Positions 15,681-23,340 of a stretch of 64,000 bases of DNA are shown one piece after another. This stretch comes from a virus. The notes under the pieces are model-generated. The model saw nothing but the letters and a program-made list of their open reading frames with translations, ran no database searches and was not told where the DNA came from. The position numbers and the translations under genes are program-made. The stretch is from the IMG/VR virus record IMGVR_UViG_3300019742_000002, positions 1 to 64,000 of that record, one strand, 5' to 3'. Numbering within the stretch: position 1 is the stretch's first letter; every line of letters begins with the position of its first letter.

Positions 15681-17189
15681 ATGAGTTCAATTACAGAATC
15701 TTTAAAAAAAGCTCTATTTAATAAACCAAAGAAAGAGGAACTATCCTCTGAACCTGATGTAGATAAAGTTGAAATACATGTAGAAGATAATATTCCTACT
15801 GGCTTTTTTGATAGTTATGATACTACATATTATGGAAATATGTCAAAAGATACATATATTCAGGAGCAAACTAGACTTATAAAAACTTATAGAAAATTAT
15901 CAAATCAACCTGAGGTAGCGAATGCCGTTTCTATTATAGTTGATGAGGCTATTTTTAGTCCGGGTTCTGATGAAATTATTGAATTAGACTTTAAAGGTGA
16001 TACTTCGGATTCTCTTAAGAAAAAATTAATACAAGAATTAAAAAATATTAATAACCAAATAAACTTAGATAAAAATATATATGCACTTTTCAATAGATTT
16101 TATATAGATGGTCAGTTAATCCTTCATACTCCATTTGTCGATAAAGATTTAAAAAAAGGTGTTAAAGATATAAAAGTTCTTAGTCCTTTAAATTTTGGAT
16201 TTAATAGAGATAAGGATGTTTGGGAATATGTAGAGACTGTTAATATAGGTGGATACACAAATACAACCTCAACAAAAGGTGGAGATATTAGTTTTGATAG
16301 AGATGAAATTATAAGAGTGGATTCGGGTATATATTCCGATAATCTTATTTTAGGTAATCTAAATGAATCGATTCTACCATCAAATATCCTAAAATCATTG
16401 GAGGACGCTCTTGTACCTATGAGATTTACAAGAAGTGTTTCAAGACGACTTTTTAATGTGAATGTAGGAAGACTTAATGGGAATAAGGCACAAGAAGCTA
16501 TGAATAAGATTAAAGAAAGTTTTAAATATAAGAAATTTTATAATCTTGAAACTGGAACTATATCTAATCAACAACATATCTCATCTCTTGTAGAGGATTA
16601 TTGGATGCCTAATCAAGGGGGTGAAAGAGGTTTACAAGTTGATACTATTGATGAGACAGGAAATCTAGGCGAACTTGGTGATATTCTACATATCAAAAGA
16701 AAGCTTTATACATCCTTAAAAGTACCCACAAATAGAATAAATGATGAGGGTTCTAATTCTGAATTTGATTTTACTGGTTCTAGTATAGATAGAGAGGAGT
16801 TAAAATTTTTCAACTTTATTTCAAGGTTAAGGAATCAATTCCTAGAATTATTTTACGAACTTCTAAAGAGAAATTCTGTAGCCAAAGGAATATGTACTCA
16901 AAAAGAGTGGGAGGATACGATTGTAAAAGATACTAAAATAAAGTTTGTTTCTGAAAATAAATTCTTTGAAAGAATGGAGAGAGAAAAATTACAGGAGTCA
17001 CTTAATCTTTTTAGAGATATTGAGGATATGGCAGGTAAATATTTTTCTTATGAATATATTTTTAAAGATGTTTTAGGAATGTCGGATGATGGTATTGAAA
17101 AATTACAAGAACAAATTAAGAAAGAAAAGGAGGATGATTTTTATAAACAATTTTATTCTAGTTCGGAAGATGGTGATGAGTGGAAATAA
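15681..17189 (+). CDS. 20: Portal vertex protein gp20
   Basis: 502 aa from ATG 15681, chosen because AAAAAAGGAATTTATAA and the late promoter lie directly upstream; the open frame extends further 5' but through the promoter. T4 gp20 is 524 aa. Matches include KTYRKLSNQPEVANAVSIIV near residue 80, SVSRRLFNVNVGRLN in the centre, and LKVPTNRINDEGSNSEFDFT before the C-terminal helical part. Twelve copies form the DNA gate and nucleate head assembly. Gene order portal, core, protease, scaffold, capsid is that of T4. Confidence 0.85.
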   Translation: MSSITESLKKALFNKPKKEELSSEPDVDKVEIHVEDNIPTGFFDSYDTTYYGNMSKDTYIQEQTRLIKTYRKLSNQPEVANAVSIIVDEAIFSPGSDEIIELDFKGDTSDSLKKKLIQELKNINNQINLDKNIYALFNRFYIDGQLILHTPFVDKDLKKGVKDIKVLSPLNFGFNRDKDVWEYVETVNIGGYTNTTSTKGGDISFDRDEIIRVDSGIYSDNLILGNLNESILPSNILKSLEDALVPMRFTRSVSRRLFNVNVGRLNGNKAQEAMNKIKESFKYKKFYNLETGTISNQQHISSLVEDYWMPNQGGERGLQVDTIDETGNLGELGDILHIKRKLYTSLKVPTNRINDEGSNSEFDFTGSSIDREELKFFNFISRLRNQFLELFYELLKRNSVAKGICTQKEWEDTIVKDTKIKFVSENKFFERMEREKLQESLNLFRDIEDMAGKYFSYEYIFKDVLGMSDDGIEKLQEQIKKEKEDDFYKQFYSSSEDGDEWK

Positions 17190-17195
17190 AAAATA

Positions 17196-17203
17196 TATAA
17201 ATA
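17196..17203 (+). promoter_or_regulatory. Late promoter (TATAAATA) of 17226-17825
   Basis: TATAAATA lies 6 bases after the portal stop, followed by ACAAGGAG and the ATG. Confidence 0.6.
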
Positions 17204-17225
17204 AAATAAAACAAGGAGTTTAAGA

Positions 17226-17825
17226 ATGAAAGAATTACAAGAAGCTATAACAGCTGTTGAGGAAGAGAGATTTAGCGATTTTTCAAAAATAATTACAACA
17301 AGTCTTAGTGACAAATTTAGAAATAACCCAAAGGTTCAAGAAATGGCTGATAGGGAATTTAGAATGAAAGGTATTCAAGATGCTTTTAGAGATATTTCTA
17401 GGAAGTTGAATGAGGATGAAAAACCTAAATTTAAAGTAGGAAACGAAGTTATATTTTATGGAGTTCAAGGTGATAAAGATAGAGGTATTATATCTAAATC
17501 TTTTAAAGATGATAATATTAGAGGTGAGAAAGTATATTTTTATGATATAGAAACCAAATCTAAATTAGTAAGAGATGTACCTGAAGGTGATATTTCTAGG
17601 AAGTTGAATGAGGATGAATTAGCTTATACAATATTGGAAAATAAATTAGCTGATAGGGAACTAAAGAAATTGGGATTCTCGTTAGTAACAAATAAAGATG
17701 GGATGAAAGAATATCAAGACGATAATAAAAATACTGTTTGGTTTAGTAGTCATTATTTAGAAACAGAAACTAATGATAAAGAGCTAAAGAAGAAGATAGA
17801 AGATATTTTAAAGTGTAAAGACTAA
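17226..17825 (+). CDS. Putative prohead core protein (gp67/gp68 position) with repeated cleavage-like site
   Basis: 199 aa, between portal and prohead protease, where T4 has core genes 67 and 68. The N-terminus EERFSDFSKIITTSLSDKF has the same Phe/Leu spacing as the capsid-targeting-like peptides of this phage. A motif DISRKLNEDE occurs twice, near residues 57 and 120; both contain LNE, which fits the L/I-x-E site cut by T4-type prohead proteases. Between and after the motifs lie two small beta-like modules, so the protein could be cut into pieces inside the head. The assignment rests on position and motifs. Confidence 0.5.
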   Translation: MKELQEAITAVEEERFSDFSKIITTSLSDKFRNNPKVQEMADREFRMKGIQDAFRDISRKLNEDEKPKFKVGNEVIFYGVQGDKDRGIISKSFKDDNIRGEKVYFYDIETKSKLVRDVPEGDISRKLNEDELAYTILENKLADRELKKLGFSLVTNKDGMKEYQDDNKNTVWFSSHYLETETNDKELKKKIEDILKCKD

Positions 17826-17836
17826 GGAGTTTAATC

Positions 17837-18733
17837 ATGAAATTAATAATAGAAAATCCTCTCATTCTTGAAACCGTTATTCAAGATGAGATGAATGAAG
17901 CTATAGGAATGTCAGAAAGAAATTACTATATTCAAGGAATTTTCTCAACACCTGAGGTAAAAAACCGAAATGGTAGAATTTACCCTAGGAGTCTTTGGGA
18001 AAGAGAAGTTAAGGAATATCAAAAGGAAATTTTAGAAAGAACTGTTAATTCATTAGGTGAAAATGAACATCCACCTAGTACCGATATTAATATAGCCAAT
18101 ACAGTTATTAGAATTGTTGAATTAAAAATCAACGAAGATGGTAATGTATGGGGTAAGGCTAAAATACTAAATGATAATACTCATCTTACAAATAAACTAA
18201 AAGGTTTTATAAAAGAGGGTATGAAAATTGGAGTATCTTCAAGAGGATTAGGTTCTGTAAATGAAGATGGTATTGTAGAGGATTTTAAGCTAATAACCTA
18301 TGATGTTGTCTCTATGCCTTCTGATTATAATGCTATGCTAACAGGTCTTCAAGAGGGTTACCAATTTCTTAATGGAATGGCTACTAATAAAGAGTTCAAG
18401 CTAGATGAATCTGGATGTATTTCAGAATGTTCTTTAGAAATTCCTAAGAAAGTTGAGAAGATTGATGAAACTACTTTAGACGAGTTTTCAGGTGATTATG
18501 TGTATGTCCAAGCATTGAAATCAATCCTAAATTCTAAAGGTGCTGAAAAATTATGTGACCTTAGTTTAGATATGAAAGAGGATGTTTTGTCTCAATTTGT
18601 AGATATGATTAGAGAATATGATGGATATGTCAAGGATTATGAAATTTATTTGGAGTCACAAGCTCTAAAAAATGATAAAACCATTGGATATAAAGAATTA
18701 GCTAAAAAGCTTAGGGAATATAATGGAAAATAA
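17837..18733 (+). CDS. 21: Prohead core protein protease gp21
   Basis: 298 aa; T4 gp21 is 212. It has the T4 protease core: YYIQGIFSTPEVKNRNGRIY, then the His motif GENEHPPSTDINIANTVIRI (His near residue 83) and the Ser motif GMKIGVSSRGLGSV (catalytic Ser near 138). It cuts scaffold, core and capsid proteins after L/I-x-E sites when the prohead matures. The C-terminal extension, about 90 residues and helical, is not in T4. ATG at 17837 behind AAGGAG; no own TATAAATA, so it is co-transcribed with 17226. Confidence 0.85.
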   Translation: MKLIIENPLILETVIQDEMNEAIGMSERNYYIQGIFSTPEVKNRNGRIYPRSLWEREVKEYQKEILERTVNSLGENEHPPSTDINIANTVIRIVELKINEDGNVWGKAKILNDNTHLTNKLKGFIKEGMKIGVSSRGLGSVNEDGIVEDFKLITYDVVSMPSDYNAMLTGLQEGYQFLNGMATNKEFKLDESGCISECSLEIPKKVEKIDETTLDEFSGDYVYVQALKSILNSKGAEKLCDLSLDMKEDVLSQFVDMIREYDGYVKDYEIYLESQALKNDKTIGYKELAKKLREYNGK

Positions 18734-18859
18734 TTTATATAAATAAGTATAGATTAATAAAAATTGGAACTTTATAAGCCTAAAAACTTATATAAATAAT
18801 AATAACTTATATGAAATAGTTTGAAAATTTAAGTTATAAAAAATTGGAGGTAAAATAAA
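18734..18859 (+). promoter_or_regulatory. Tandem late promoters of the scaffold gene
   Basis: Two TTATATAAATAA boxes (TATAAATA at 18738-18745 and 18791-18798), 53 bases apart, precede the scaffold gene, with AATTGGAGG as ribosome site. Doubling fits the high demand for scaffold. Nothing else is seen in this gap. Confidence 0.65.
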
Positions 18860-19576
18860 ATGTTAGAACAAATATTAAACGAGGCTAAGATTGATGATTC
18901 AATTAAGTCACAATTGACCGAAGCTATTGAGAAATCAATAAATATAAAAGCTCTTGAATTAGCAGAAGCTAAGAGTGAAGAATATACTACTCTTGTGGAT
19001 GCTTTTATGAGTGAAAAAACAGAAGCTTTAACTCAAATGTTAGAGAAATATCTTGACAAAGTTGTTGATGATTTTGTTGATACTAATTTAGAAACTATGC
19101 AAGAATCGGCTGATAAACAAAATTATAAAGCTGTATTAGATGGTTTTGGAGCTGTATTAGAAACAGCAGGTGTAGAGTTTATGGATATAGCTGATACTAA
19201 AAAAAGAGTAGATGAATCAAGTGACTTACACGATACTGTGGGTAGTTTAGAATCTAAAATTGATTCATTAGTTTCTGAGAATTTAGAACTTGAAAATAAG
19301 GCTAATAAATATCTAGTTACGGGTCTTAAAAGACAAATTACAGAGGGTATGTCCGATATGAAAAAAGAGAGATTTGAGAGACTTTCGAGTTTTGTTAAAT
19401 TTAATCCAAATGAACCTCAAACTTTTATCGATGCTCTTGATGATATTGCTGAATCACTTTCGGAAGATGCTCCTAGAGAAATTAAAAGGGTGAAAGAAGT
19501 TAGAGAAACTAAGATTGTTAAAGAGAATATACAAGCATCTAAAGACGATATTATGATGGGTAGACACCTTTGGTAG
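18860..19576 (+). CDS. 22: Prohead core scaffold protein gp22
   Basis: 238 aa; T4 gp22 is 269. Nearly all helical, acidic and rich in Glu, Ala and Leu (QILNEAKIDDSIKSQLTEAI at the start, a long coiled-coil middle), as scaffold proteins are. It contains many potential prohead protease sites (ILNE, QLTE). It lies between the protease and major capsid genes exactly as in T4. It forms the internal core that shapes the head and is then degraded to peptides. The call rests on position, size and composition more than on conserved residues. Confidence 0.75.
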   Translation: MLEQILNEAKIDDSIKSQLTEAIEKSINIKALELAEAKSEEYTTLVDAFMSEKTEALTQMLEKYLDKVVDDFVDTNLETMQESADKQNYKAVLDGFGAVLETAGVEFMDIADTKKRVDESSDLHDTVGSLESKIDSLVSENLELENKANKYLVTGLKRQITEGMSDMKKERFERLSSFVKFNPNEPQTFIDALDDIAESLSEDAPREIKRVKEVRETKIVKENIQASKDDIMMGRHLW

Positions 19577-19604
19577 ATTGTCCTAAATGGACTAAAATAA
19601 ATTA

Positions 19605-19612
19605 TATAAATA
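19605..19612 (+). promoter_or_regulatory. Late promoter (TATAAATA) of the major capsid gene
   Basis: TATAAATA followed by AAACAAGGAGAATTAA and the ATG at 19638. Confidence 0.65.
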
Positions 19613-19637
19613 ATATAAATTAAACAAGGAGAATTAA

Positions 19638-21053
19638 ATGAAAACAATGATAAACGAAAAAGTAAGAGAGAGTATGAAGCATACTTACGGTGAGGATATT
19701 GTAGGGCTTTTGGAGTCTGAAAGATTTCCTGCTATTCAAGAAGATAACTTAGGAACACAAGCTATAGTATTGGAAAATACTAAAAAAGAAATAGCTAGAC
19801 TTTATGAGGATACCTCTACATCAGATGTTGCTGTATTTACACCAATATTTATGCCGATGACTCGTAGAATTCAACCAGCTCTTATAGCGAATAGACTTTT
19901 GGGTGTTCAACCAATGTCACAACAAACAGGTTACATTAATACTCTAATCTTCAAATATACAGGTTTTGGGGCAGACGCTAATGATAGACTTGGTGGAAGA
20001 ATTGACCCTGGTGTTAGTTCGCAAATTATAGAAATTACTGGTCATACACTTGTAAAAGGTGATGTTATCTCTAGTGATAATGTTCCTGATACAAATCTTG
20101 CAACTGTAATATATGTAGAGGGTGATTTACTATTGATTGATACTGCAGTATTTAGTGCAGGTGGAATTGTTTATGATAATGCGGCTGTACCTGCTCAAAT
20201 TGGTGCTTTAGTTATTGCTAATACATATTCAAATCAACTTACTTTTAAGAAAATTCTAAAAGGTTACACAGGTTCACTTCCAACCACACAAGCTGAAATT
20301 CTTGGGTATGATATGAAAGAAATCGGGTTCACTGTTACACAAACTCTTATTGAGGCTAAATCAAGAAAATTGAAAGCTGAATATACTGTTGAAATGTACC
20401 AAAACTTGAAAGATACTTATGGTCTTAATGCTGATGAAGAGTTAATGAATATGATGAGTTCTGAGGTTCTTAACGAGCTTGATAGAGAAGTTATTGATTC
20501 AGTAAACTCATGGGCGGCACCATCTAGTGACTTTACAATAGCAAACGGTGCAGGTGCAAGTGGTTCTACAAGATTTGAGATGGAATCAATGGCTCATATC
20601 GGAGTTAAAATCCAAAATGAAGCTAGAGAAGTTGGAAAATTGACAAGAATGGGTTCAGCAAATATTATATTGGCTACACCAAGAGTTGTTACAGTTCTTG
20701 AACAATTGAGAGGATTTAAAGCTATTGAGAATGATTCTATGTTGAGTACAAATGTAGCTGGAGCAAGTGTTGTTGGAACATTTGGTGGAATGGAAGTAAT
20801 CCTTGATAACTTTACTGATAGAGAGTATGTTACAGTGCTTTATAAGGGAGATAATAGGGCATCTATAGGCTACTACTCACCTTACAAAGGCATCTCATTT
20901 ACTAGAGTAACTCATCCTGATACAGGACAACCTGCTATTATATTGAGTTCAAGATACGGTTTGATTGAAAACCCACTAAACCAAGATAATGGTGTTGGTA
21001 TCTTTGGTAGAACATTTGATGTTATATTTGATTCTACATCGGTATTAGCATAA
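19638..21053 (+). CDS. 23: Major capsid protein gp23
   Basis: 471 aa; T4 gp23 is 521. T4-type signatures: TPIFMPMTRRIQPALIANRL, LLGVQPMSQQTGYINTLIF, a helix KAEYTVEMYQNLKDTYGLN, and the C-terminal GKLTRMGSANIILATPRVVT. The first about 35 residues contain charged helix and FPAIQEDN, a possible prohead-protease site, so the N-terminus is probably removed on maturation as in T4. It has the best codon use and ribosome site of the block, and a terminator follows. Identity firm; cleavage position inferred. Confidence 0.85.
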   Translation: MKTMINEKVRESMKHTYGEDIVGLLESERFPAIQEDNLGTQAIVLENTKKEIARLYEDTSTSDVAVFTPIFMPMTRRIQPALIANRLLGVQPMSQQTGYINTLIFKYTGFGADANDRLGGRIDPGVSSQIIEITGHTLVKGDVISSDNVPDTNLATVIYVEGDLLLIDTAVFSAGGIVYDNAAVPAQIGALVIANTYSNQLTFKKILKGYTGSLPTTQAEILGYDMKEIGFTVTQTLIEAKSRKLKAEYTVEMYQNLKDTYGLNADEELMNMMSSEVLNELDREVIDSVNSWAAPSSDFTIANGAGASGSTRFEMESMAHIGVKIQNEAREVGKLTRMGSANIILATPRVVTVLEQLRGFKAIENDSMLSTNVAGASVVGTFGGMEVILDNFTDREYVTVLYKGDNRASIGYYSPYKGISFTRVTHPDTGQPAIILSSRYGLIENPLNQDNGVGIFGRTFDVIFDSTSVLA

Positions 21054-21059
21054 CAAAAT

Positions 21060-21085
21060 AAATTAGAGTCTTTTGGCTCTAATTT
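21060..21085 (+). terminator. Terminator after the major capsid gene
   Basis: Perfect 9-bp stem AAATTAGAG/CTCTAATTT with 8-base loop, then AATAAG. Weak U tract but well placed, 6 bases after the stop. Confidence 0.6.
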
Positions 21086-21093
21086 AATAAGAA

Positions 21094-21126
21094 AGTGTAT
21101 ATTTTAAGTAACTATACACTATAATT
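21094..21126 (+). promoter_or_regulatory. Early-type promoter within an inverted repeat
   Basis: TTTTAAGTAAC, 7 bases, TATAAT (21119-21124) fits the phage early promoter in + orientation, the opposite strand from most. An 8-bp inverted repeat AGTGTATA/TATACACT (21094-21101, 21113-21120) brackets it and could be an operator. Transcription would start near 21131, right at the stem of the leader. Confidence 0.5.
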
Positions 21127-21134
21127 ATAAAGAT

Positions 21135-21209
21135 AAAAAATCTTTTATATCCAATAAGAAACTTTACTAGGCTCAACTTATTGGATATAAAAGATTTTTT
21201 GAGCCTAGT
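21135..21209 (+). ncRNA. Leader RNA folding as an H-type pseudoknot
   Basis: A perfect 24-bp inverted repeat (21135-21158 with 21177-21200) encloses an 18-base loop. The loop part ACTAGGCTCAA (21166-21176) is perfectly complementary to TTGAGCCTAGT at 21199-21209, just past the stem. The order A-B-A'-B' is that of an H-type pseudoknot. The stem ends in TTTTTT, so it could also act as an intrinsic terminator or attenuator. It sits between promoter 21094-21126 and gene 21245. The same topology precedes the polymerase-like gene at 48181. The pairing is seen directly; the function is open. Confidence 0.6.
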
Positions 21210-21244
21210 AACTCAAATATCTTAATTAAAATTTAAGGTTATAA

Positions 21245-22018
21245 ATGAAATATACAACTCCAAAAATACCACACGAGGATTTATTCTTCAAAGATGTAAA
21301 ATTTAAAACTACAGGTTATTATGTAAAAAGATTTCCAAAAGAATTGGAAGAGTTTCTTATTATGGATTTAGATTTAAAACATTCAAAAAGATACTACATT
21401 GATTCAGTTTATAGATTCTATATAGATAATTTAGAAGAATTAAAAACAGATATTACTCCTTTTATAGAATTTTATAAATCCAATAATAAATTTTATGGTA
21501 AACCTACAATAGCTAAAACATATCCTGAATTATTAGAACAATGGATAGAGGCTACCAAAAAAACTGAATATACAGTAGAAAAATTATATGAATTATGTAT
21601 AAAAGGAGCTTTACCAAAACCAAGAGAAAAATATAATAAAATGATAGTGGATTCTTTATGTGATGAAGCAAAAGAAGAATTTAATAAAGGTGTTAAATTG
21701 TCTTTTGTTATAAGAAAATATATTAATAAAGAAGATATTAATACTCTTTGTAAATCTTGTGGTAAACCAGTTAAACAATTAACAAATGAGTGTTTAGATT
21801 GTACTAAAAGTTTAAAGCAAAAAAGAGCTTCTAAGAAAAGAGGTTTAAGAATGTTAGAAGATAAACCTTCTTATGTTAGTGTTGTAAAAGGTGATGTATT
21901 TTCAGAAGATATTCGTAGAGAAAGACTTACGATTAAATGTTCTAATTGTAATAGAGAATTTTCTTATGTATTGAACTTAGGTAAGAGACACCTATTCTGT
22001 CCAATATGTGATAAATAA
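21245..22018 (+). CDS. Zinc-ribbon protein of unknown function (257 aa)
   Basis: ATG at 21245 behind TTTAAGGTTATAA, after the pseudoknot leader. The first about 170 residues are basic and mostly helical (KDVKFKTTGYYVKRFPKELE, LEQWIEATKKTEYTVEKLYE). The last 90 hold two Cys sets: CKSCGKP with CLDC, and IKCSNCNREF with LFCPICDK, so two zinc ribbons or one split one. Such proteins often bind nucleic acid. It has no TATAAATA promoter although it lies next to the capsid gene. A 15-bp hairpin terminator follows. No family recognised. Confidence 0.65.
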   Translation: MKYTTPKIPHEDLFFKDVKFKTTGYYVKRFPKELEEFLIMDLDLKHSKRYYIDSVYRFYIDNLEELKTDITPFIEFYKSNNKFYGKPTIAKTYPELLEQWIEATKKTEYTVEKLYELCIKGALPKPREKYNKMIVDSLCDEAKEEFNKGVKLSFVIRKYINKEDINTLCKSCGKPVKQLTNECLDCTKSLKQKRASKKRGLRMLEDKPSYVSVVKGDVFSEDIRRERLTIKCSNCNREFSYVLNLGKRHLFCPICDK

Positions 22019-22020
22019 GT

Positions 22021-22052
22021 AGATAAACCTAGTTAAATAACTAGGTTTATCT
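22021..22052 (+). terminator. Hairpin terminator after 21245-22018
   Basis: Perfect 15-bp inverted repeat AGATAAACCTAGTTA/TAACTAGGTTTATCT with a 2-base loop, 2 bases after the stop. Also usable on the minus strand for the operon 22113-22740. Confidence 0.65.
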
Positions 22053-22112
22053 TGAACCCCTAACCAAAGTCTCCATATAATAAGAGTTCATTAAACCTAA
22101 TTATTCAGTCAC

Positions 22113-22268
22113 CTAATTAAAATATTTATCAAAATAGATTGTATCAAATCTTAACCTTAATAAATCAACATCATTCATATTACTAAAATCGATAGAATTA
22201 ATCTCAACATCACAAAAATACTTAATTAACTTTTTCTTAATCCCTAAAATCAAAATATCTCTAGTCAT
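22113..22268 (-). CDS. Small hypothetical protein (51 aa)
   Basis: ATG at 22268 overlaps the stop of 22265-22546 (ATGA) and has AAGGGGAG in front. Product starts MTRDILILGIKKKLIKYF and ends FDKYFN; probably a single small helical domain. Translation coupled to the upstream gene. Unknown function. Confidence 0.6.
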   Translation of the reverse strand: MTRDILILGIKKKLIKYFCDVEINSIDFSNMNDVDLLRLRFDTIYFDKYFN

Positions 22269-22546
22269 TTCACTCCCCTTCTTTCATTCCAACCAATTAA
22301 CTTTTCATTTAAAAGCTCAATCACATAACTTTCAATATTATTTGAGTTCAATACCTCTAAAAAATATTTATTATTATTTTTAGGTAGATAATTAAAATAG
22401 TGACCAATATCTCCATCTTTTAAAGCCATTAGATAAGAACTTTTATTTAAATGACTACTTATACCATCATTTGTGATAACAATATAATTACCATTTTCCA
22501 TTAAAAAGTATAACTCATCGCAAACCTCAACAAATTCTTTAATCAT
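22265..22546 (-). CDS. Hypothetical protein (93 aa)
   Basis: ATG at 22546 overlaps the stop of 22543-22740 and is behind AAAGGATATAAA. A mixed alpha/beta soluble protein (EVCDELYFLMENGNYIVITN at the start, FLEVLNSNNIESYVIELLNE later). Middle gene of a three-gene coupled operon. No family recognised. Confidence 0.6.
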   Translation of the reverse strand: MIKEFVEVCDELYFLMENGNYIVITNDGISSHLNKSSYLMALKDGDIGHYFNYLPKNNNKYFLEVLNSNNIESYVIELLNEKLIGWNERRGVK

Positions 22547-22740
22547 TTTATATCCTTTAGTGATAGCTTACACTTTATCCCATCAAATTCATAACTATAT
22601 GATTCGCTAATTCCTTGACCTATAACTACCTCTTTAGTTGTAGGTTTTAATTCACTCACATCATAACCGTTATTAACTAAGTAGTCCTCTACTATTCTAA
22701 GTACCGACTCAGCTGTTATCTTACTATTTACTTCTATCAT
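22543..22740 (-). CDS. Hypothetical protein (65 aa)
   Basis: The start is set at ATG 22740, with AAAGGATATAGA in front. The in-frame ATG at 22779 overlaps the TATAAT box of the promoter (TTTGACTATAATTATAATA) and is unlikely to be used. Product MIEVNSKITAESVLRIVEDY then SYEFDGIKCKLSL; a small alpha/beta domain. First gene of the operon 22113-22740. Confidence 0.6.
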   Translation of the reverse strand: MIEVNSKITAESVLRIVEDYLVNNGYDVSELKPTTKEVVIGQGISESYSYEFDGIKCKLSLKDIK

Positions 22741-22797
22741 TCTATATCCTTTGTGTTTTAATATTATAATTATAGTCAAATAAACTTAAGATAAAAT

Positions 22798-22932
22798 AAA
22801 AAGTATCTACGATTGAATATATTAATTTATATTTTTTAAAATTTTTTATTTTTTCTTTATTATAAGAGTTTTTATTTACAAATTTTGATTATTATAAGTT
22901 TTTGTTATAGTTTTAATCTTAGATGGTTTTAT
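22798..22932 (-). repeat. Dispersed about 130-bp repeat, copy A
   Basis: Reads on the minus strand as the family consensus: CATCTAAGATTAAAAC, two boxes of the form AAAAAC(TC)TTATAATAA, an A/T-rich middle with AAAATTTT, and the end TATTCAATCGTAGATACTT. Inverted relative to copy B, with a spacer homologous to that between copies E and F. Confidence 0.75.
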
Positions 22933-23084
22933 TATAAATGGGTATAGTATATGATTTAAGAGTTCATTAATCTATTTTGATAGTAGGTATGAGTTAGGTT
23001 ATTTAAAGAGGTTTAAAGGTGGTTTATAAGTGTGAATGAGTATTATTATATCTATATAAAATTGGAATAGTAGAAATTAAATAA
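22933..23084. other. Spacer between inverted repeat copies A and B
   Basis: No gene. The sequence AGGTTTAAAGGTGGTTTAT and its surroundings match, in inverted orientation, the spacer 62885-63060 (TTTAAAGTGGTTTAAAGGTA there). Conservation of a gene-free spacer suggests a cis-acting role. Confidence 0.55.
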
Positions 23085-23214
23085 CTACAAGATTATATCT
23101 ATAACAAAAACTTATAATAATTAAAATTTGTAAATAAAAACTCTTATAATAAAGAAAAAGAATTAAAAATTTTAAAAAATATAAATTATTATATTCAATC
23201 GTAGATACTTTTTT
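23085..23214 (+). repeat. Dispersed about 130-bp repeat, copy B
   Basis: Plus-strand copy with the boxes AAAAACTTATAATAATTAAAA and AAAAACTCTTATAATAAAG and the end ATTCAATCGTAGATACTTTT. It forms a large inverted repeat with copy A. Bases 23215-23340 beyond it hold no gene; AAAAGGGAAGTGTCTTGAAGTA resembles sequence downstream of copy C (AAGGGAAGCACTTTG). Confidence 0.75.
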
Positions 23215-23340
23215 ATTTTAATCAACTATAGTAAAATGAGTAAAACTTATATTAAAATTTAAAAGGGAAGTGTCTTGAAGTAAAAAATAAATTAACAAGA
23301 AAACTAATCACTTTAGTAATCTTATTAATTATTATATCAA

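Noticed and set aside
15453-15697. Long + strand frames opposite minus-strand genes, for example 389-631, 5453-5647, 17283-17468 (-) and 40067-40351
   Set aside because: They mirror the codon pattern of the strong genes on the other strand, lack ribosome sites and have unnatural composition, so they are shadows.
21135-22018. Type III toxin-antitoxin locus (RNA antitoxin plus toxin)
   Set aside because: There are no tandem short repeats in the leader, and the 257-aa zinc-ribbon protein does not resemble the ToxN endoribonuclease, so the resemblance is only the pseudoknot and the order.
22798-23214. CRISPR array
   Set aside because: The repeats are about 130 bp, inverted in pairs and not spaced by unique spacers of constant length.
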